Source: Yponomeuta sedellus
Taxonomy: Eukaryota; Arthropoda; Insecta; Lepidoptera; Yponomeutidae
NCBI GenBank assembly: GCA_934045075.1
Contig: OW203726.1
Coordinates: 24,357,693-24,421,692, forward strand
Direction: 5' to 3'
DNA: 64,000 nt
Shown here: in pieces, positions 41,437 to 52,429 of the stretch
Layout: every line of letters starts with the position of its first letter
How positions within the stretch are numbered: position 1 is the first letter of the stretch
Made by a program: the position numbers and the translations under genes
Notes under the pieces: model-generated
The model's database searches: none
What the model was told of the DNA's origin: nothing
What the model saw: only the letters and a program-made list of their open reading frames with translations

Positions 41437-41637
41437 TGTACGAGCGAACGTACAATGTATTGAAATTGCTTAGTTTACACTATATTTACTCATTACTTTA
41501 CAATAAATCAGTTACGCTAACGTACTCGTTGGAATCGGTCGTTTCAATCATACGCCATTCCCCTTATCAATATCAATATCAAAATAGTATCAATATCAAA
41601 ATAGTATCAATATCAGCATTGTGTATACCACTACACA
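41437..41637 (+). repeat. BEL/Pao 3' LTR (201 bp)
   Basis: It is identical to the 5' LTR and begins TGTACGAGCG after a short purine stretch (GGCAAGA) that may be the polypurine tract. It is followed by GTTCT (41,638-41,642), the second copy of the target duplication. Confidence 0.95.
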
Positions 41638-42532
41638 GTTCTATAAGCGATATGTCGATGACACTTTTGCTATATTACCTACTAGTGGAATAACGGCTTT
41701 CTTAGACCACCTTAACTCTATAAACAACAAGATCCAGTTTACAATGGAGTTAGAAGCAGATTGTTCTTTAGCTTTCTTAGATGTTTTAGTCATCAGGAAT
41801 CCAAATGGAACCTTAGGACATACAGTTTATAGGAAAAAGACCCACACTGATAGGTACCTAAACGGTGAGTCTCACCATCACCCGTGTCAGTTGTCTACCG
41901 TTGGAAAATCTCTGTTACAGAGGGCACACCGAATCTGCGACAAGGACCATCTACCTGCGGAACTCCAGCATGTCAAACGAGTACTTCGTGCAAACAAGCT
42001 GCAAGTTCCGCGTGTCCATCGCGGAGGACGTGTCAAACCGGACACAGTCGAGCGAGTTCCAGCCTACCTGCCTTTCGTGAGAGGAGTGACTGACAAAATT
42101 GGGAGTATTTTGAAACGCGCCTCAATCAGAACCATCTACCAGCCGCCAAGAAAGATACACCAATTCATGCGAAGTGTCAAGCACAGGATTCCCTTACAAG
42201 AGGCAGGAGTATACAAGCTTGACTGTGAATGTGGTTCCTCGTACATTGGTCAAACGAAGCGTACCATAGCTGAGCGGGTGAAGGAACATATCGCTGATGT
42301 GAAACATAAGCGCTCTGGTAGATCTGCAGTCAGCAAGCATACACTTAGCGGTACCAACCACTTTATACATTTCGATAAAGTTAAAGTTCTAGCCCGAGAA
42401 GACCGTTTCTTCCCTAGAATGATACGTGAGGCAATAGAGATCCGCCGGCATCCAAATTTTAATAGAGATCGTGGTTGGAACATACCGGTAGCATGGGAAC
42501 CAGTGCTTAAGTGCAGGAGACCCCGTTGCTAG
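41638..42532 (+). pseudogene. Penelope-like RT, second part, with GIY-YIG endonuclease (plus copy)
   Basis: It resumes the frame interrupted at 32,889: FYKRYVDDTFAILPTSG has the catalytic YVDD. The C-terminal GIY-YIG module (GVYKLDCECGSSYIGQTKR) and the ending KCRRPRC follow. It is intact from the BEL boundary to the stop at 42,532. It differs from the minus copy at few residues (for example VHRGG against VHHGG). Confidence 0.9.
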
Positions 42533-42917
42533 AAGTGTGACTGTAGAATAAATAATAAAAAATCAATTTAATTTCAATTAATAATCGGTATCTTTAAGTT
42601 CATATAAAGTAATTAGTTTATAAATTTAATTTTAACATCAATTACTAATAATCAATATTGTTGACTTTATATAAAAAATAATTGGTTTGTCTATTTTGGA
42701 ACGTAACTTCATAATTAACTTTTGTAATTTTTGCCGAGGGTAGTAAACTAACCGTTAATGATTTCTAAAAGACACCTGTCACCTCAGTCATCCGGGACCA
42801 CGGCACCTGAAAAAGTGCCGAAACGTTGGAAAATTGTAAAAATGTAATAAACGAGCATAAATCCGTATAAAAACAGTTTTAATTATGTCTACTGCTCGTG
42901 TTAACCTTAGAAAATAC
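42533..42917 (+). other. Penelope 3' untranslated region (plus copy)
   Basis: It mirrors 14,045-14,396 up to TTTTAATT and then runs 32 nt further (ATGTCTACTGCTCGTGTTAA and AAAATAC). The 12-bp AATATAGACGGT follows. Confidence 0.75.
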
Positions 42918-43222
42918 AATATAGACGGTGTCTAATGTTATATTGAAACGTCACTACGTATCACCGGGTTAGCTTAAGAAATTACTAAAACGCCTCACGA
43001 TTTCGGAGTGCCTTTATCTAAAAAGCTGAGCAATATTTATTATATTTAACTAGAATTTATTATATAGGACCAGAAACGGTGTCTAATGCAAAATTGCTGT
43101 CCGATGTAACATAGGTCGTGTCTAAAGTAACAACTGTCGGTGTCTCATGTAACATTTTTCTAATGCTGTCTGATGTAAAATTGACGGTGTCTAATGTAAC
43201 TTCTGATGGTGTTTGAAATAAA
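42918..43222 (+). repeat. Host tandem-repeat array on the right of the composite
   Basis: It starts with the right copy of AATATAGACGGT (42,918-42,929). A second ATCACCGGGTTAG unit lies at 42,960. From 43,074 to 43,222 a degenerate short repeat, roughly GACGGTGTCTAATGTAACAT, recurs about six times at 20-35 bp intervals. No coding content. Confidence 0.6.
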
Positions 43223-45212
43223 AAAAATATATTCACAAAATTCAATTGCCAATTAATCAAGACATCTTTTGTCAATTTTACGTAGAGCGTAATGCAACTC
43301 TGTAAAGTATTTTTTCTGGTATTTTATTCATATAATAAAAAAATAAGGTAAAAATTAAGGACTCTTTTTTATACACTTACTATTCTGCAATTGAAGATTT
43401 CAACTCTGGTTAGTGGCGTGTGGACTTTCCTCTTCAATTGTCGATAAACGAAATGCCCGTATTTTTTTTTGCATAATCATCAGCCATTCCTTTCTTATCC
43501 GGTCAGCGATCGCAGCGAAACTTCGACTCCAATCAATCACTAACCAAAAACACAAACTCGCCTTGCTGATTGAACACCGACAGCCGTTCGCTTTGTTTAC
43601 TTTTTCACTAAAACCGTATTTCGACGGTAGAAGAAAGACAGAAGAACCACTTCTGGATTACTAAGCAGCTTTGACGTTCCATCTTCTGTCACTCTAACCG
43701 GTTTTTGGATTATTTAACTAATATATTACCACGCGAAGCCACCGTGGATTGGATTTTAAGCGCCGAGGTATTTTTAATAAATAATAAATATTTATGGACA
43801 TATTACACAGATCTCGTTAGCCCCATAGTACAACTAAATGAGCTGTGTTATAGGTTATGCTAACTCGACGATAGATTTAATACAATAAATACATCCAAGA
43901 CACGAGACAAACTAGAATAGTTCGTTTCCCAGTTTGACCCGGACGGGAATCGAATCCGAGACCTTCGGTTTTACAGTCAGCGTGCCAAACCGCTGCGCCA
44001 CCGAGGCTAAATTTGATTCAGTCACCTCTCTCTCTAATGTTTTCTCTATCTCTATCTACCTATGTATGAGCACTGCGAGTCATTAAGAAATACTATGTCT
44101 GTTTTATTATATCGTCCAACAATCTGAGTGATGTTCAGTCGACTTATTTTTTGCCCGTCTGTCTTCGCCCGGACCCCCGAACAGACCTTCTGTCCGTTAT
44201 CTCGTCACGCGAAAACTTCCGAACAGAAGTTATTTTAAATTCCTTTTGTCAAACGAAGGTTTGTTACGACGAGATTTTACTCGGGGTGGGTTTGTTAGAG
44301 CACTAACAGGTCCAAGGAATGTTGAGTTGCTCCTGTCCAGTTTAATGACAAAGAACTGGTGGGAACACAGGTGCTTGTGAAATCAATATCAGTACAGTAA
44401 GCCTGGTGTGGTTAACATGATTAATTATTATGTCAATGTCAATTTATTGAATAACTAGATCTGTCTGAAGATAACCGTTACTAAATTTTAAATTGCATTT
44501 AAGTTTTAGTTCGTCTGCTTGAAAGGATACTTACAAATAATATAAACGTGTAACGTACAACTTGAGAAAAATGTAATGTCGCATGATTCTACTATACCAC
44601 TTACCACCTCCATTACTGAATTCAGAAGCTCTGTTCATAGAATAATCAAATAAACACACATCAGCCAAGTCCGACACGTGCGGAGCCAACCAAGCCACGG
44701 GTTTCCTCACGATGTTTTTCTTAGCGTGTGACGACTACGACTATAGAATCCCTCTTTGACTATGAAGGAGGGCGAACCTAAGGTGTTCACATATATTCGT
44801 GCTTGAACTGGGCGATCCGGGGAACATTAGGACATTATTCTGAACTCCAAAAGCCATAAAGAGTTAAAGAGCCATTCAGACTCCGCGGTCCGCGCCGTGA
44901 GAAAAAACCCAGGCAGGTGGGCGCAATATTAAAATGTTCCATGTAAATTTCAGCCGTTCAAGGGTTATATTTCTCGACTTCACTCCGCTACGCTGTCTGT
45001 CTCGGAATTTGGTATTCATAAGGTGGCACCGTTTTTTGGCACTTTTTGCTTGGATGGAGATTATTTCTTCGGTTGCCGAGACGGTTAACTGTGGAAGCCG
45101 GTGTTACGACTTTTGAAGCATTCGCGGTGGAACTCGTTTAAGTAAAGAGGAAGATGCAAATGTACATAAGAAAGGAGAAGAAATCATCATCTACATTCAC
45201 AGTTTTATGTTT
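43223..45212. other. Intergenic, no gene recognised
   Basis: A tRNA-like stretch in reverse lies at 43,932-44,009 (minus: GCCTCGGTGGCGCAGCGGTT, B-box GGATTCGATTCCCGTCC). The remaining short ORFs (up to 83 codons) have no motif. Confidence 0.45.
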
Positions 45213-45460
45213 AAAAACCTATTTAGAGGCTAAAAATTCCACCCATGCCGGGATTCGAACCCGCGACCTCTGGCTATCCGTGCCAGCGCTCTTTCTAACT
45301 GAGCTAATGGGTGACTCACCGGCATCAGTGAAATTTCGAATCTCTTTACAATATTCTCTGTATGACGTACAGAGATTGTAAAGAGATTCGAAATTTCACT
45401 GATGCCGGTGAGTCGCCCATTAGCTCAGTTAGAAAGAGCGCTGGCACGGATAGCCAGAGG
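45213..45460. mobile_element. Palindromic tRNA-derived foldback (near full length)
   Basis: A complete reverse SINE head lies at 45,213-45,360. It is mirrored at 45,366-45,460 by the forward 5' flank and tRNA head (GAGATTCGAAATTTCACTGA, CCCATTAGCTCAGTTAGAAA). The centre is near 45,362 (ACGTACAGAGA). It is a head-to-head dimer of the family at 72-145. Confidence 0.7.
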
Positions 45461-45709
45461 AAGCTTTTAAGAATAATATTCGAGTATTGAGTATAGTTGA
45501 TGCCAGCTGCCGTCGATAGATGGCAGTCGTTAAGCCAAGTCAGAGGCCTTAGAGCGGCTTAAAAACTTCTGACAGTAAGACCAGCCACTAGTCTTGCAAG
45601 CCTCCACCAATCCCGACTTGGTCCAGGTGGTGGAGTACGGCCAATACCTTCCTCAGGGAAGAGAACCGTGCCCCTTGATGGGGACATAATGGGCTGATCA
45701 TGATGATGA
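45461..45709 (+). repeat. 5S-like SINE 3' part, left arm of an inverted duplication
   Basis: The SINE body from CCAGCTGCCGTCGATAGATG to the GGGCTGATCATGATGATGAT tail is preceded by AAGCTTTTAAGAATAATATT. The whole arm, including this unique flank, recurs in reverse at 45,946-46,187. Confidence 0.65.
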
Positions 45710-45945
45710 TAATTACACTGGAAAAGATATTCTACTACTTATTTCTTAATGATTCGCGATACTCATACATAGTCATTCTCGCAAAGAGGAATGGGCTTAG
45801 TTACTTTGCGCGTCCATCGCGGATTGACAATTTCAAACGCTGAGGTATTTGAACACCTCAGACACTCAGGTTTTCTCGCGAAGTTTTCCTTCACCGTTAG
45901 CGAGTAGCATTGCTACTATATCTACTATACTCAATAATTTTCATT

Positions 45946-46187
45946 TCATCAACCCATTATGTCCCCACCGAGGGGCACGGGTCTCTTCCCTGAGGAAGGT
46001 ATAGGCCATACTCCACCACGGGGGCCAGGTCCGGGTTGGTGGAGGCTTGCAAGACTAGTGGCTGGTCTTACTGTCAGAAGTTTTCAAGCTTCCCTAAGGC
46101 CTCTGACATGGCTTATCCACTGCCATCTATCGACAGCAGCTGGCATCAACTATACTCAATACTCGAATATTATTCTTAAAAGCTTGG
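45946..46187 (-). repeat. 5S-like SINE 3' part, right arm of an inverted duplication
   Basis: It is the reverse complement of about 45,461-45,700 with scattered differences and carries the same non-SINE flank (AATATTATTCTTAAAAGCTT). Sharing the flank points to inverted duplication of one insertion instead of two separate insertions. Confidence 0.65.
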
Positions 46188-47930
46188 TCAAGGTGGGTCT
46201 TGTGTAAGGCAGATTAGAAGTTTTTTTATTGCAGAATTTGATTAATATTACGTGTATCAGGTACTTGTATTTAGACGAGGAAAATCAGAATACATTTGGC
46301 ACAAGCAGCTGTAATATCAACTTTCTTCATCGTCATTATTAATCATCTGCTAGTAGTTTACTTACAGGCCCTTTCCCTCTCATACCATCTCTTACGCTTA
46401 CACTTTTCAAGGGTACGAAATTTTCTAAGCGACTTTAAAATATGACAACGTTAAAAGAAGCTGGGGGCAGATAAATGGGCAGTAATTTAAGTCATCTGAG
46501 CTTATGAAATACGAGGTGTAATGTAAATGAAGAGGTGAGGTTTTTTAATAAAACCGCGCCTGATGAAGGTCCCGGCGTTCTCGGCCCTACGATCGGCAGG
46601 GTCGGACCGAGGTTTTTTTTTGATACTCGATACTATTTCATTCTGCTATGTGGTCGTTCTGAAATGATGCACCTAGGGTTCCTTAAAAAATAATCGATTC
46701 GAATTAATTAATTTCATTAAAAAAATTAATGAATTCATTTATTAAATCCATTCTTGTAGTTTTTCCGAGCTTTTCCCAAACTTCTAAGACGATTTTTTTA
46801 TAATTCAGCTACAGTGTAGTTTCAGATTTTTTTCTTTATGTGTAGTATAAGATGATGTCACCTACTTGCCAAATTTCATAATTCTAGGCTAACGGAAAGA
46901 ACCTGTGAATTTTGAATTCCTAGAGTATCGAAATTTACATTTTTCGCCGGAAAAACGGCCGTAACTGCTTACAAATTTAAGGAACTGTGAATCGAGTACA
47001 CGGTTTTATTTTCAATTCGATACCTCCATGAGTTTATAAGATAAATGGTTTTGACAGACATATGGACGGATCGACAACAAAGTGAAAATAAGAGTTCCGT
47101 TTTTCCTTCCTGCATCAAGATAACCCTAAAAGCAAAAACAGTAACAGGGTTAACAATATTGAGAAATAATGGACCACAACCTCAGTCCAGCCCTGTTCAA
47201 ATTAATCCGCTCCCGGCCCCACGGTGTTTGTTTTGATTGTATTAATTAAAACTAGAGCCGCAAAGTTTTATTAAGATTAACACCTCTCTCTTCTTTTCTT
47301 TCATTAAGAGATCGCTCCATATTCATGTTTTGAAGGATTTCCCCGCAAGGGGTATGAATTTTCAGGGGAAGTACACAGTAGGTCCACGCCACCTCCGGAA
47401 TATCTACTAGAGAAACTATGCATAACGAATTTCCACTATGTTATCTTTTTTTCTCTTTCTTTCGTATCGCATCACATCACACTTAATACTACAAAGGCGA
47501 AAGCTTGTGAGCGTGTATGTTTGTTACTTCTTCACGTCTAAGCCGCTGGAGCGATTTTTATAAAATTTGGTATGGAGTTAGCGGACACTCTGGATTAATA
47601 CATAAGCTATAAAGTTTGGTATGGAATTAGCTGACACCCTGGATTAACACATAAACTAAATTTTACTACGGGAAATCCTCTTTTACTGTTAATACGTAAT
47701 TTATTTTCATAACAGACCGAGGGCAACACCGCGGGACACAGCTAGTCATTAATAAAGATAAAGATATTTATTTGTCAAACACGAGTTTACATGAACATGG
47801 TACATAGTCTTATATTTGTCCGGCATGCTTTGCCATTGTAGACTTACAAATTTCGATGTGAGAGAGCGCCTTACCTTAATAAGAGTGATAACTGCGTGTG
47901 TGGGTGTTTTTTAAATAGTTTCAGCACAAT
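46188..47930. other. Intergenic, no gene recognised
   Basis: Positions about 47,485-47,750 hold a common insect interspersed repeat (ACTACAAAGGCGAAAGCTTG, AGCGGACACTCTGGATTAAT, then CGCGGGACACAGCTAGTC). A 40-bp internal segment is duplicated (TTTGGTATGGAGTTAGCGGA / TTTGGTATGGAATTAGCTGA). Nothing else is recognised. Confidence 0.45.
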
Positions 47931-47934
47931 GAAT

Positions 47935-48262
47935 TTTTTTGCTACTATGCGTCACGTGGCGACCACGGACCGGACTAAGCTGCGTGGACAAGCCCTGAAC
48001 CAGATGGTTTGAAGACCTGGTTACGGTGGCGGGGAGTCGCTGGATCCGGGCGGCACAAGACCATGAAGGAGGCTTATGTCCTGCAGTGGGCGTCAAATGG
48101 CTGATGATGATGAGAAAAGATGGTCACAGTGAAGTTCTTTTTTGCCGTGTTTTTCTCTACTACAACTCGGCCCGACGACAGCAGCAACTATATCATTGTA
48201 CAATGACATTCAACAAATGGAATGCAAATTCTGTACCTTGAAATAAATCTATGATTTCTGAT
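47935..48262 (+). repeat. LINE 3' ends, two families in series
   Basis: Positions 47,955-48,108 hold the GAAGGAGGCTTATGTCCTGC / TGGGCGTCAAATGGCTGATG end (also at 9.0-9.4 kb). Positions 48,112-48,262 hold the AAAAGATGGTCA..TTTTTCTC / CAACAAATGGAATGCAAATT end that also terminates the LINE in the BEL element. Confidence 0.6.
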
Positions 48263-48344
48263 TTTGTATTTTTCACATGGCTGAACCACCAGCAGCTCAG
48301 CCGACCAAATATACTTGTTTAGAAGAGGTCCTCGTTTAAAAGAA

Positions 48345-48685
48345 GCGCTCTTGGTCTAGTGGAACCTACTCGTAGTAATTGAAATGTCCAATCAGCCCGT
48401 TCTGGATGGGTGACCATCGAGTGATTAGTGATAGTGGCATTTTTCTGAACGCATCCGTGCTTCGCAAGGCACGTTAAGCCGTTGTTGCCTGTCATGTAAT
48501 GGTAGTCGTTAAGCTATGTCAGAGGTCTTAATAACTTCTGAAAGTAGGCCTGCCATTGTCTTATAATCCTCCCCCAACCCCGACTTGGATCAGGAAGAGA
48601 CCCATTCCAAGTCCGGGTTGGTGGAGGATTGTGAGACAGTGGCGGCCAGTAATGTGGCCCCAGTAGTGTGGACATACAAAGAGAT
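48345..48685 (+). repeat. 5S-like SINE, diverged
   Basis: It contains GCGCTCTTGGTCTAGTGGAA, TGGATGGGTGACCATCGAGT, GTGGCATTTTTCTGAACGCA and ATGGTAGTCGTTAAGC. It then has rearranged tail segments, two of them in opposite orientation (CCCGACTTGGATCAGG and CCAAGTCCGGGTTGGTGGAG). Confidence 0.6.
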
Positions 48686-49611
48686 GATGTGAGTAGATGT
48701 CCATCATTGGAGAATCGTTTTTAAGTACGACTTCTGTTATTTGTTATCACGATGGCCGAAGGATTACTCAGGGGCTCGGCCTTTGAAACCCCGTGTTGGT
48801 TTTTGATATTTAAAGAGAGGAAGTGGCCGCTTTGATTAAGCTCTGTTATTGGAGTTGGGGACTTCAGTTTGGCTGCCTTGATTTTCGAAAATTCAGGGAT
48901 CCGTTTGTTTTTGAATTCAGTTTGTATTCTTATTCTTTGTCGACGCACAAATCATTCGGCTGCCTGTTTCCATAAGTATGGCAAAAAAAATTGGCCTTTG
49001 CATCTATGTAATGAGATGATTTATATGTTATCTTCACTAACGAATTGGGCTTCCTGTAATGTTAGTTGTAAGAGGAAAATAAAATAAAAATAAATAAATA
49101 TAGTGGCCAGTGGCACCTTCATTCATGCTAGATGGGTGAAGGGACTACTCGAACGCTGCAGTGCCCGGGAAATTGTTTCAGATGGAGTAGGTTTGCCCTA
49201 AACTATCCAAAGGATGCTAGCGGAAACTGAAAACTGTGGGACAATTAATTTCGAAGTTACATTTTTATTTACTTTTAAAACTGCAAATGTTTATGGCGAA
49301 GCGGCATGCTTTGGGGGATGCTTATACCTTTGACCAGCAGTGGAGAACTCTGAGCTGATTGATTATGAAAGTTCTTTAAAGAGAAAGAGAGAGAGGGGAA
49401 AGAGTATTGCGTCAATCAGCACCCATACCGGATTATCATATTTATACACCATAGCCATTCAGGTTACCTCTCGAAATCCAGGCTGTAGCTGAAAATCTGC
49501 GATCTGGGAGCCGGTTCGCGCCTATGCGAATTGAAAGCGTAGACGAAAAATATTCGTAGGATTAGACATTTGTCGCATAAAAATTAGATAAGATAACTAG
49601 ACAGAGTCTTC

Positions 49612-52255
49612 TTCTTCTTCTTCAGGCTATATAAGTCCACTGCTGGACATAGCCCTCCCCTAATGAGCACCATAGCGCAAGGTTGTGCCTTCATTGGGGG
49701 GGTAATGCCTATAGACAGAGTCATTAGAAATTAATTTTCTCATACGAATTCAATATAGCATGGCGTTCAGAATATAGATTTTGGCTGTCGCTAGACTTTT
49801 TAGCTAGAATTCAAGTCATATTAAGCTTTAGAGTCGTATACGAATTATTTGCTAATGAAGTGAGAATTGGCTCCCTGTTCTACCAAGCAGATATTGACGC
49901 TGAGATACGGCCATTTTATACTGCTGCATCACACATACGCCATAAAGTAGTTTTACAAGCTTTTGTTTTGTTTGTATTGAAAAAGTTTGTGTGTGTGTCA
50001 AAAGGTGTAAATAAATAATTATCTTATCTTACATCTTCATACATAGTTAACAATACGATTACCGTTATTTTCCTAAACATCCACTCTTTTCTTCCCTCTC
50101 CTCACCTACAAAACAATGTAGAAGAAAAACTCCGAGAAATATAATTTAGCAGTCTCACAGTCAGTAACCGTCTCAATTTCCATACCGCACGCGCCGCACC
50201 TACATATCCAATTTAATTGGATACAAAAGAAGTGTAATAAGCTTTTATTGCCGGCTTTATGTCTTCATCTCCTTCCTAACTGAATATATTTGTAAAGGTG
50301 ACTGCAGACATGCCTGAAATTGTCATAATATAATACTTACGCAATCTATGGAAAATATGTGTTTTAAATGTATTCCGCAGAAAAAGTATATAATTTAGTT
50401 TAGCTCCTTTAAGTCGTAATTGCTGTGAAATATTCTGTAACTTCTTTTATAACATATTTGCTCGTAAAGTGGTTGTAATTACACCAATTTCAATATCGTA
50501 ATGTATCTCATTACGTACTTGTGCGATAGTGTAATGTAAAAGGCACGTGTTTTTTTTTTAATAAAGTTTTAAGATACTCCGTCTAAAAATGAACGATACT
50601 TTTAAAAATCTTAGCGAAGAGGTTTTATGTCAAGAAAGTGGTCAATATTTTAGGAATAAAATTAACTTTGGGAAATAAAATATAACAAATAAACATTTAA
50701 TTCTTTAATTTAATTAATTTTGACAATAAATTACAACCATTAATCTGTAACAAAAACACAAAAATATTAATTCACTTTATTAGTAATACTGGCTGTTTTT
50801 GTACCTTTGCCTAAAAAAAAGTTGATGCGCGCGCATCGCTTATTTGTGGACAAGTAAAAATAAATCCGCGCGCTTTTTCTTTTCGATGAATTGTTTTTAT
50901 TTCAAAATGTCATCAAGTAGTGATGATAACAAAGTCAGAGTTTTATTAATTTCCTCGTAAATATGTTATAAAACGTCGTATGACATACGTGCGCTTTGAA
51001 AATTACAGCCTCTGCTTCCTTATAGCCCTCGCCGATGGCTCGGGCTAGTAATATCGCCTCGGCTGTAATTTTCAACTTACCGCACTTATATCATAATTAA
51101 CTATTGTAGTGCAGCATCAAATTAACCATTAAACCTTATAATATTGACTTACGTTTTGTTAATGTTGTGCAACAACTTACGTTGTGCTACGCAAAAGCAT
51201 AGATAGGATCGATAGTACACAATACCTCATTTTTGTTGTTGTTTATACAGGGTTACTTTTTACTCAATTAAAGTTTGTACTTTAAAGCAATTTGTATTAT
51301 GCGAAGTTTTTTGTTCATATAGATATATTTTCAATACCAGGGTTTCTTCTTTATTACGATTGCGCTTACGCACTCTAGCTGTGACTTCCAACAAATTATT
51401 ATGGATTTATGTTTTGTAAGAGGTTACAGGTAGAGTGCATAAAACGCAATTGTAGGTTTTAATCTTATCCATAAAACAATACTACCACTTTCAACTTTCT
51501 ATTAGATAGATATTAAGGTAAGAACAAAACAATAAACATCAGGAAAACACAAGGAAAAACGCCCTTTTAAAAACACGATTCACTAAGACACTCCTAGAGG
51601 CGTTTTATTTAATCTGTGGCCACCTCGTTTCCTTGTCAAATCCACTACAGACTAATTTAGTGAGCGTTTTTGGAGTATTTGAAAGAATTGTGTTTATATA
51701 AATAAGACCGGTAGTTAGCGACTTTTTACTAGAGATAAGGTAGCCTCTAAATAGGTTTTTAAAAAAGGTCCTTTTTTTTATAATAAACAGTTAAAATTTT
51801 AAATTTAATATACTAAATATTAAATTTAAAATTTTAACTGTTTATTTCATAGTAAAAAAGTACACAAAAATTTGTAGACTAAAAATCTTTCATATAAGAT
51901 TATAATGCTTCCAGAGGTTTCTCTATATTAAAAATAAATTTTACAAAGTAAAATTACGGTCAATGCCGAGGAACACTATACATGCAAGTGATTATATTAA
52001 ATTATATTTAATCATATAAACGTCCCACTGCAGAGTACAGGCCTTCTCTCAGAGAGAGAGAGAGAGAGTAAGGGCTTCATTAGCACGCGTGCCCACCGTG
52101 GATTGGGCGCTCAGGTGTAGGCGCTGAGGTATTTGTACACATCATATTTGTACACATCACATACTCAGGTTTCCTCACGTTAATATTTTTTGTTGTTCCA
52201 AAACGAGTTTCAATATTAATATAGTCCAACTCTACAATAATAATGCGCCTTCTGC
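49612..52255. other. Intergenic with palindromes, no gene
   Basis: Retroposon 3' end in reverse at 49,612-49,710. Inverted pair TGAAAATTACAGCC/GGCTGTAATTTTCA at 50,997-51,010 and 51,061-51,074. Perfect AT-rich palindrome at 51,782-51,846. An (AG)n run at about 52,052-52,068 lies within a SINE-like fragment (GTCCCACTGCAGAGTACAGG). No ORF with motifs. Confidence 0.5.
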
Positions 52256-52429
52256 ATGAAATGCGCAAGTGAGAACGCATCTCAACGGGGAGCCTATTCA
52301 AAGGCTATGAAAGTGTGTTTAGTGAATACATTTCCACCTACTTTGTATTCTTTACACGCAAGTCTCTCTCGTCGTTTTTGTGAATTGATTCCATGGTCAG
52401 TTCGGTGGGTTTTATTTATTAAGCATAAG

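Larger units (their letters stand above)
32890..41637 (+). mobile_element. BEL/Pao LTR element with env-like ORF, carrying a nested LINE
   Basis: It has 201-bp identical LTRs, TG...CA ends, the 5-bp duplication GTTCT and a tRNA-Tyr-type primer site. The internal order is gag, protease, RT, RNase H, integrase and an envelope-like region. Length is 8,748 bp, or about 7.6 kb without the LINE. LTR identity indicates recent insertion. Even so, pol carries a one-base frameshift, integrase is interrupted and the env-like region is frameshifted, so this copy cannot be autonomous as read. Confidence 0.92.
14045..42917. mobile_element. 28.9-kb nested composite: inverted Penelope pair carrying a Polinton and a BEL element
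   Basis: Both outer ends are Penelope 3' ends pointing outward. The arms are near-identical reverse complements (14,045-15,774 and the plus copy reaching 42,885). The Polinton interrupts the minus copy at 15,774/32,181. The BEL element interrupts the plus copy at 32,889/41,643. Each insertion has its own target duplication (TTAGGA, GTTCT), and the outer pair has AATATAGACGGT. A LINE sits inside the BEL element. The order of events is therefore Penelope pair first, then Polinton and BEL, then LINE. Confidence 0.85.

Noticed and set aside
14045..42885. The two Penelope arms as very long terminal repeats of the Polinton
   Set aside because: The Polinton has its own AG/CT ends and a TTAGGA duplication inside the minus Penelope copy, and Penelope sequence is continuous across the site when the Polinton is removed.
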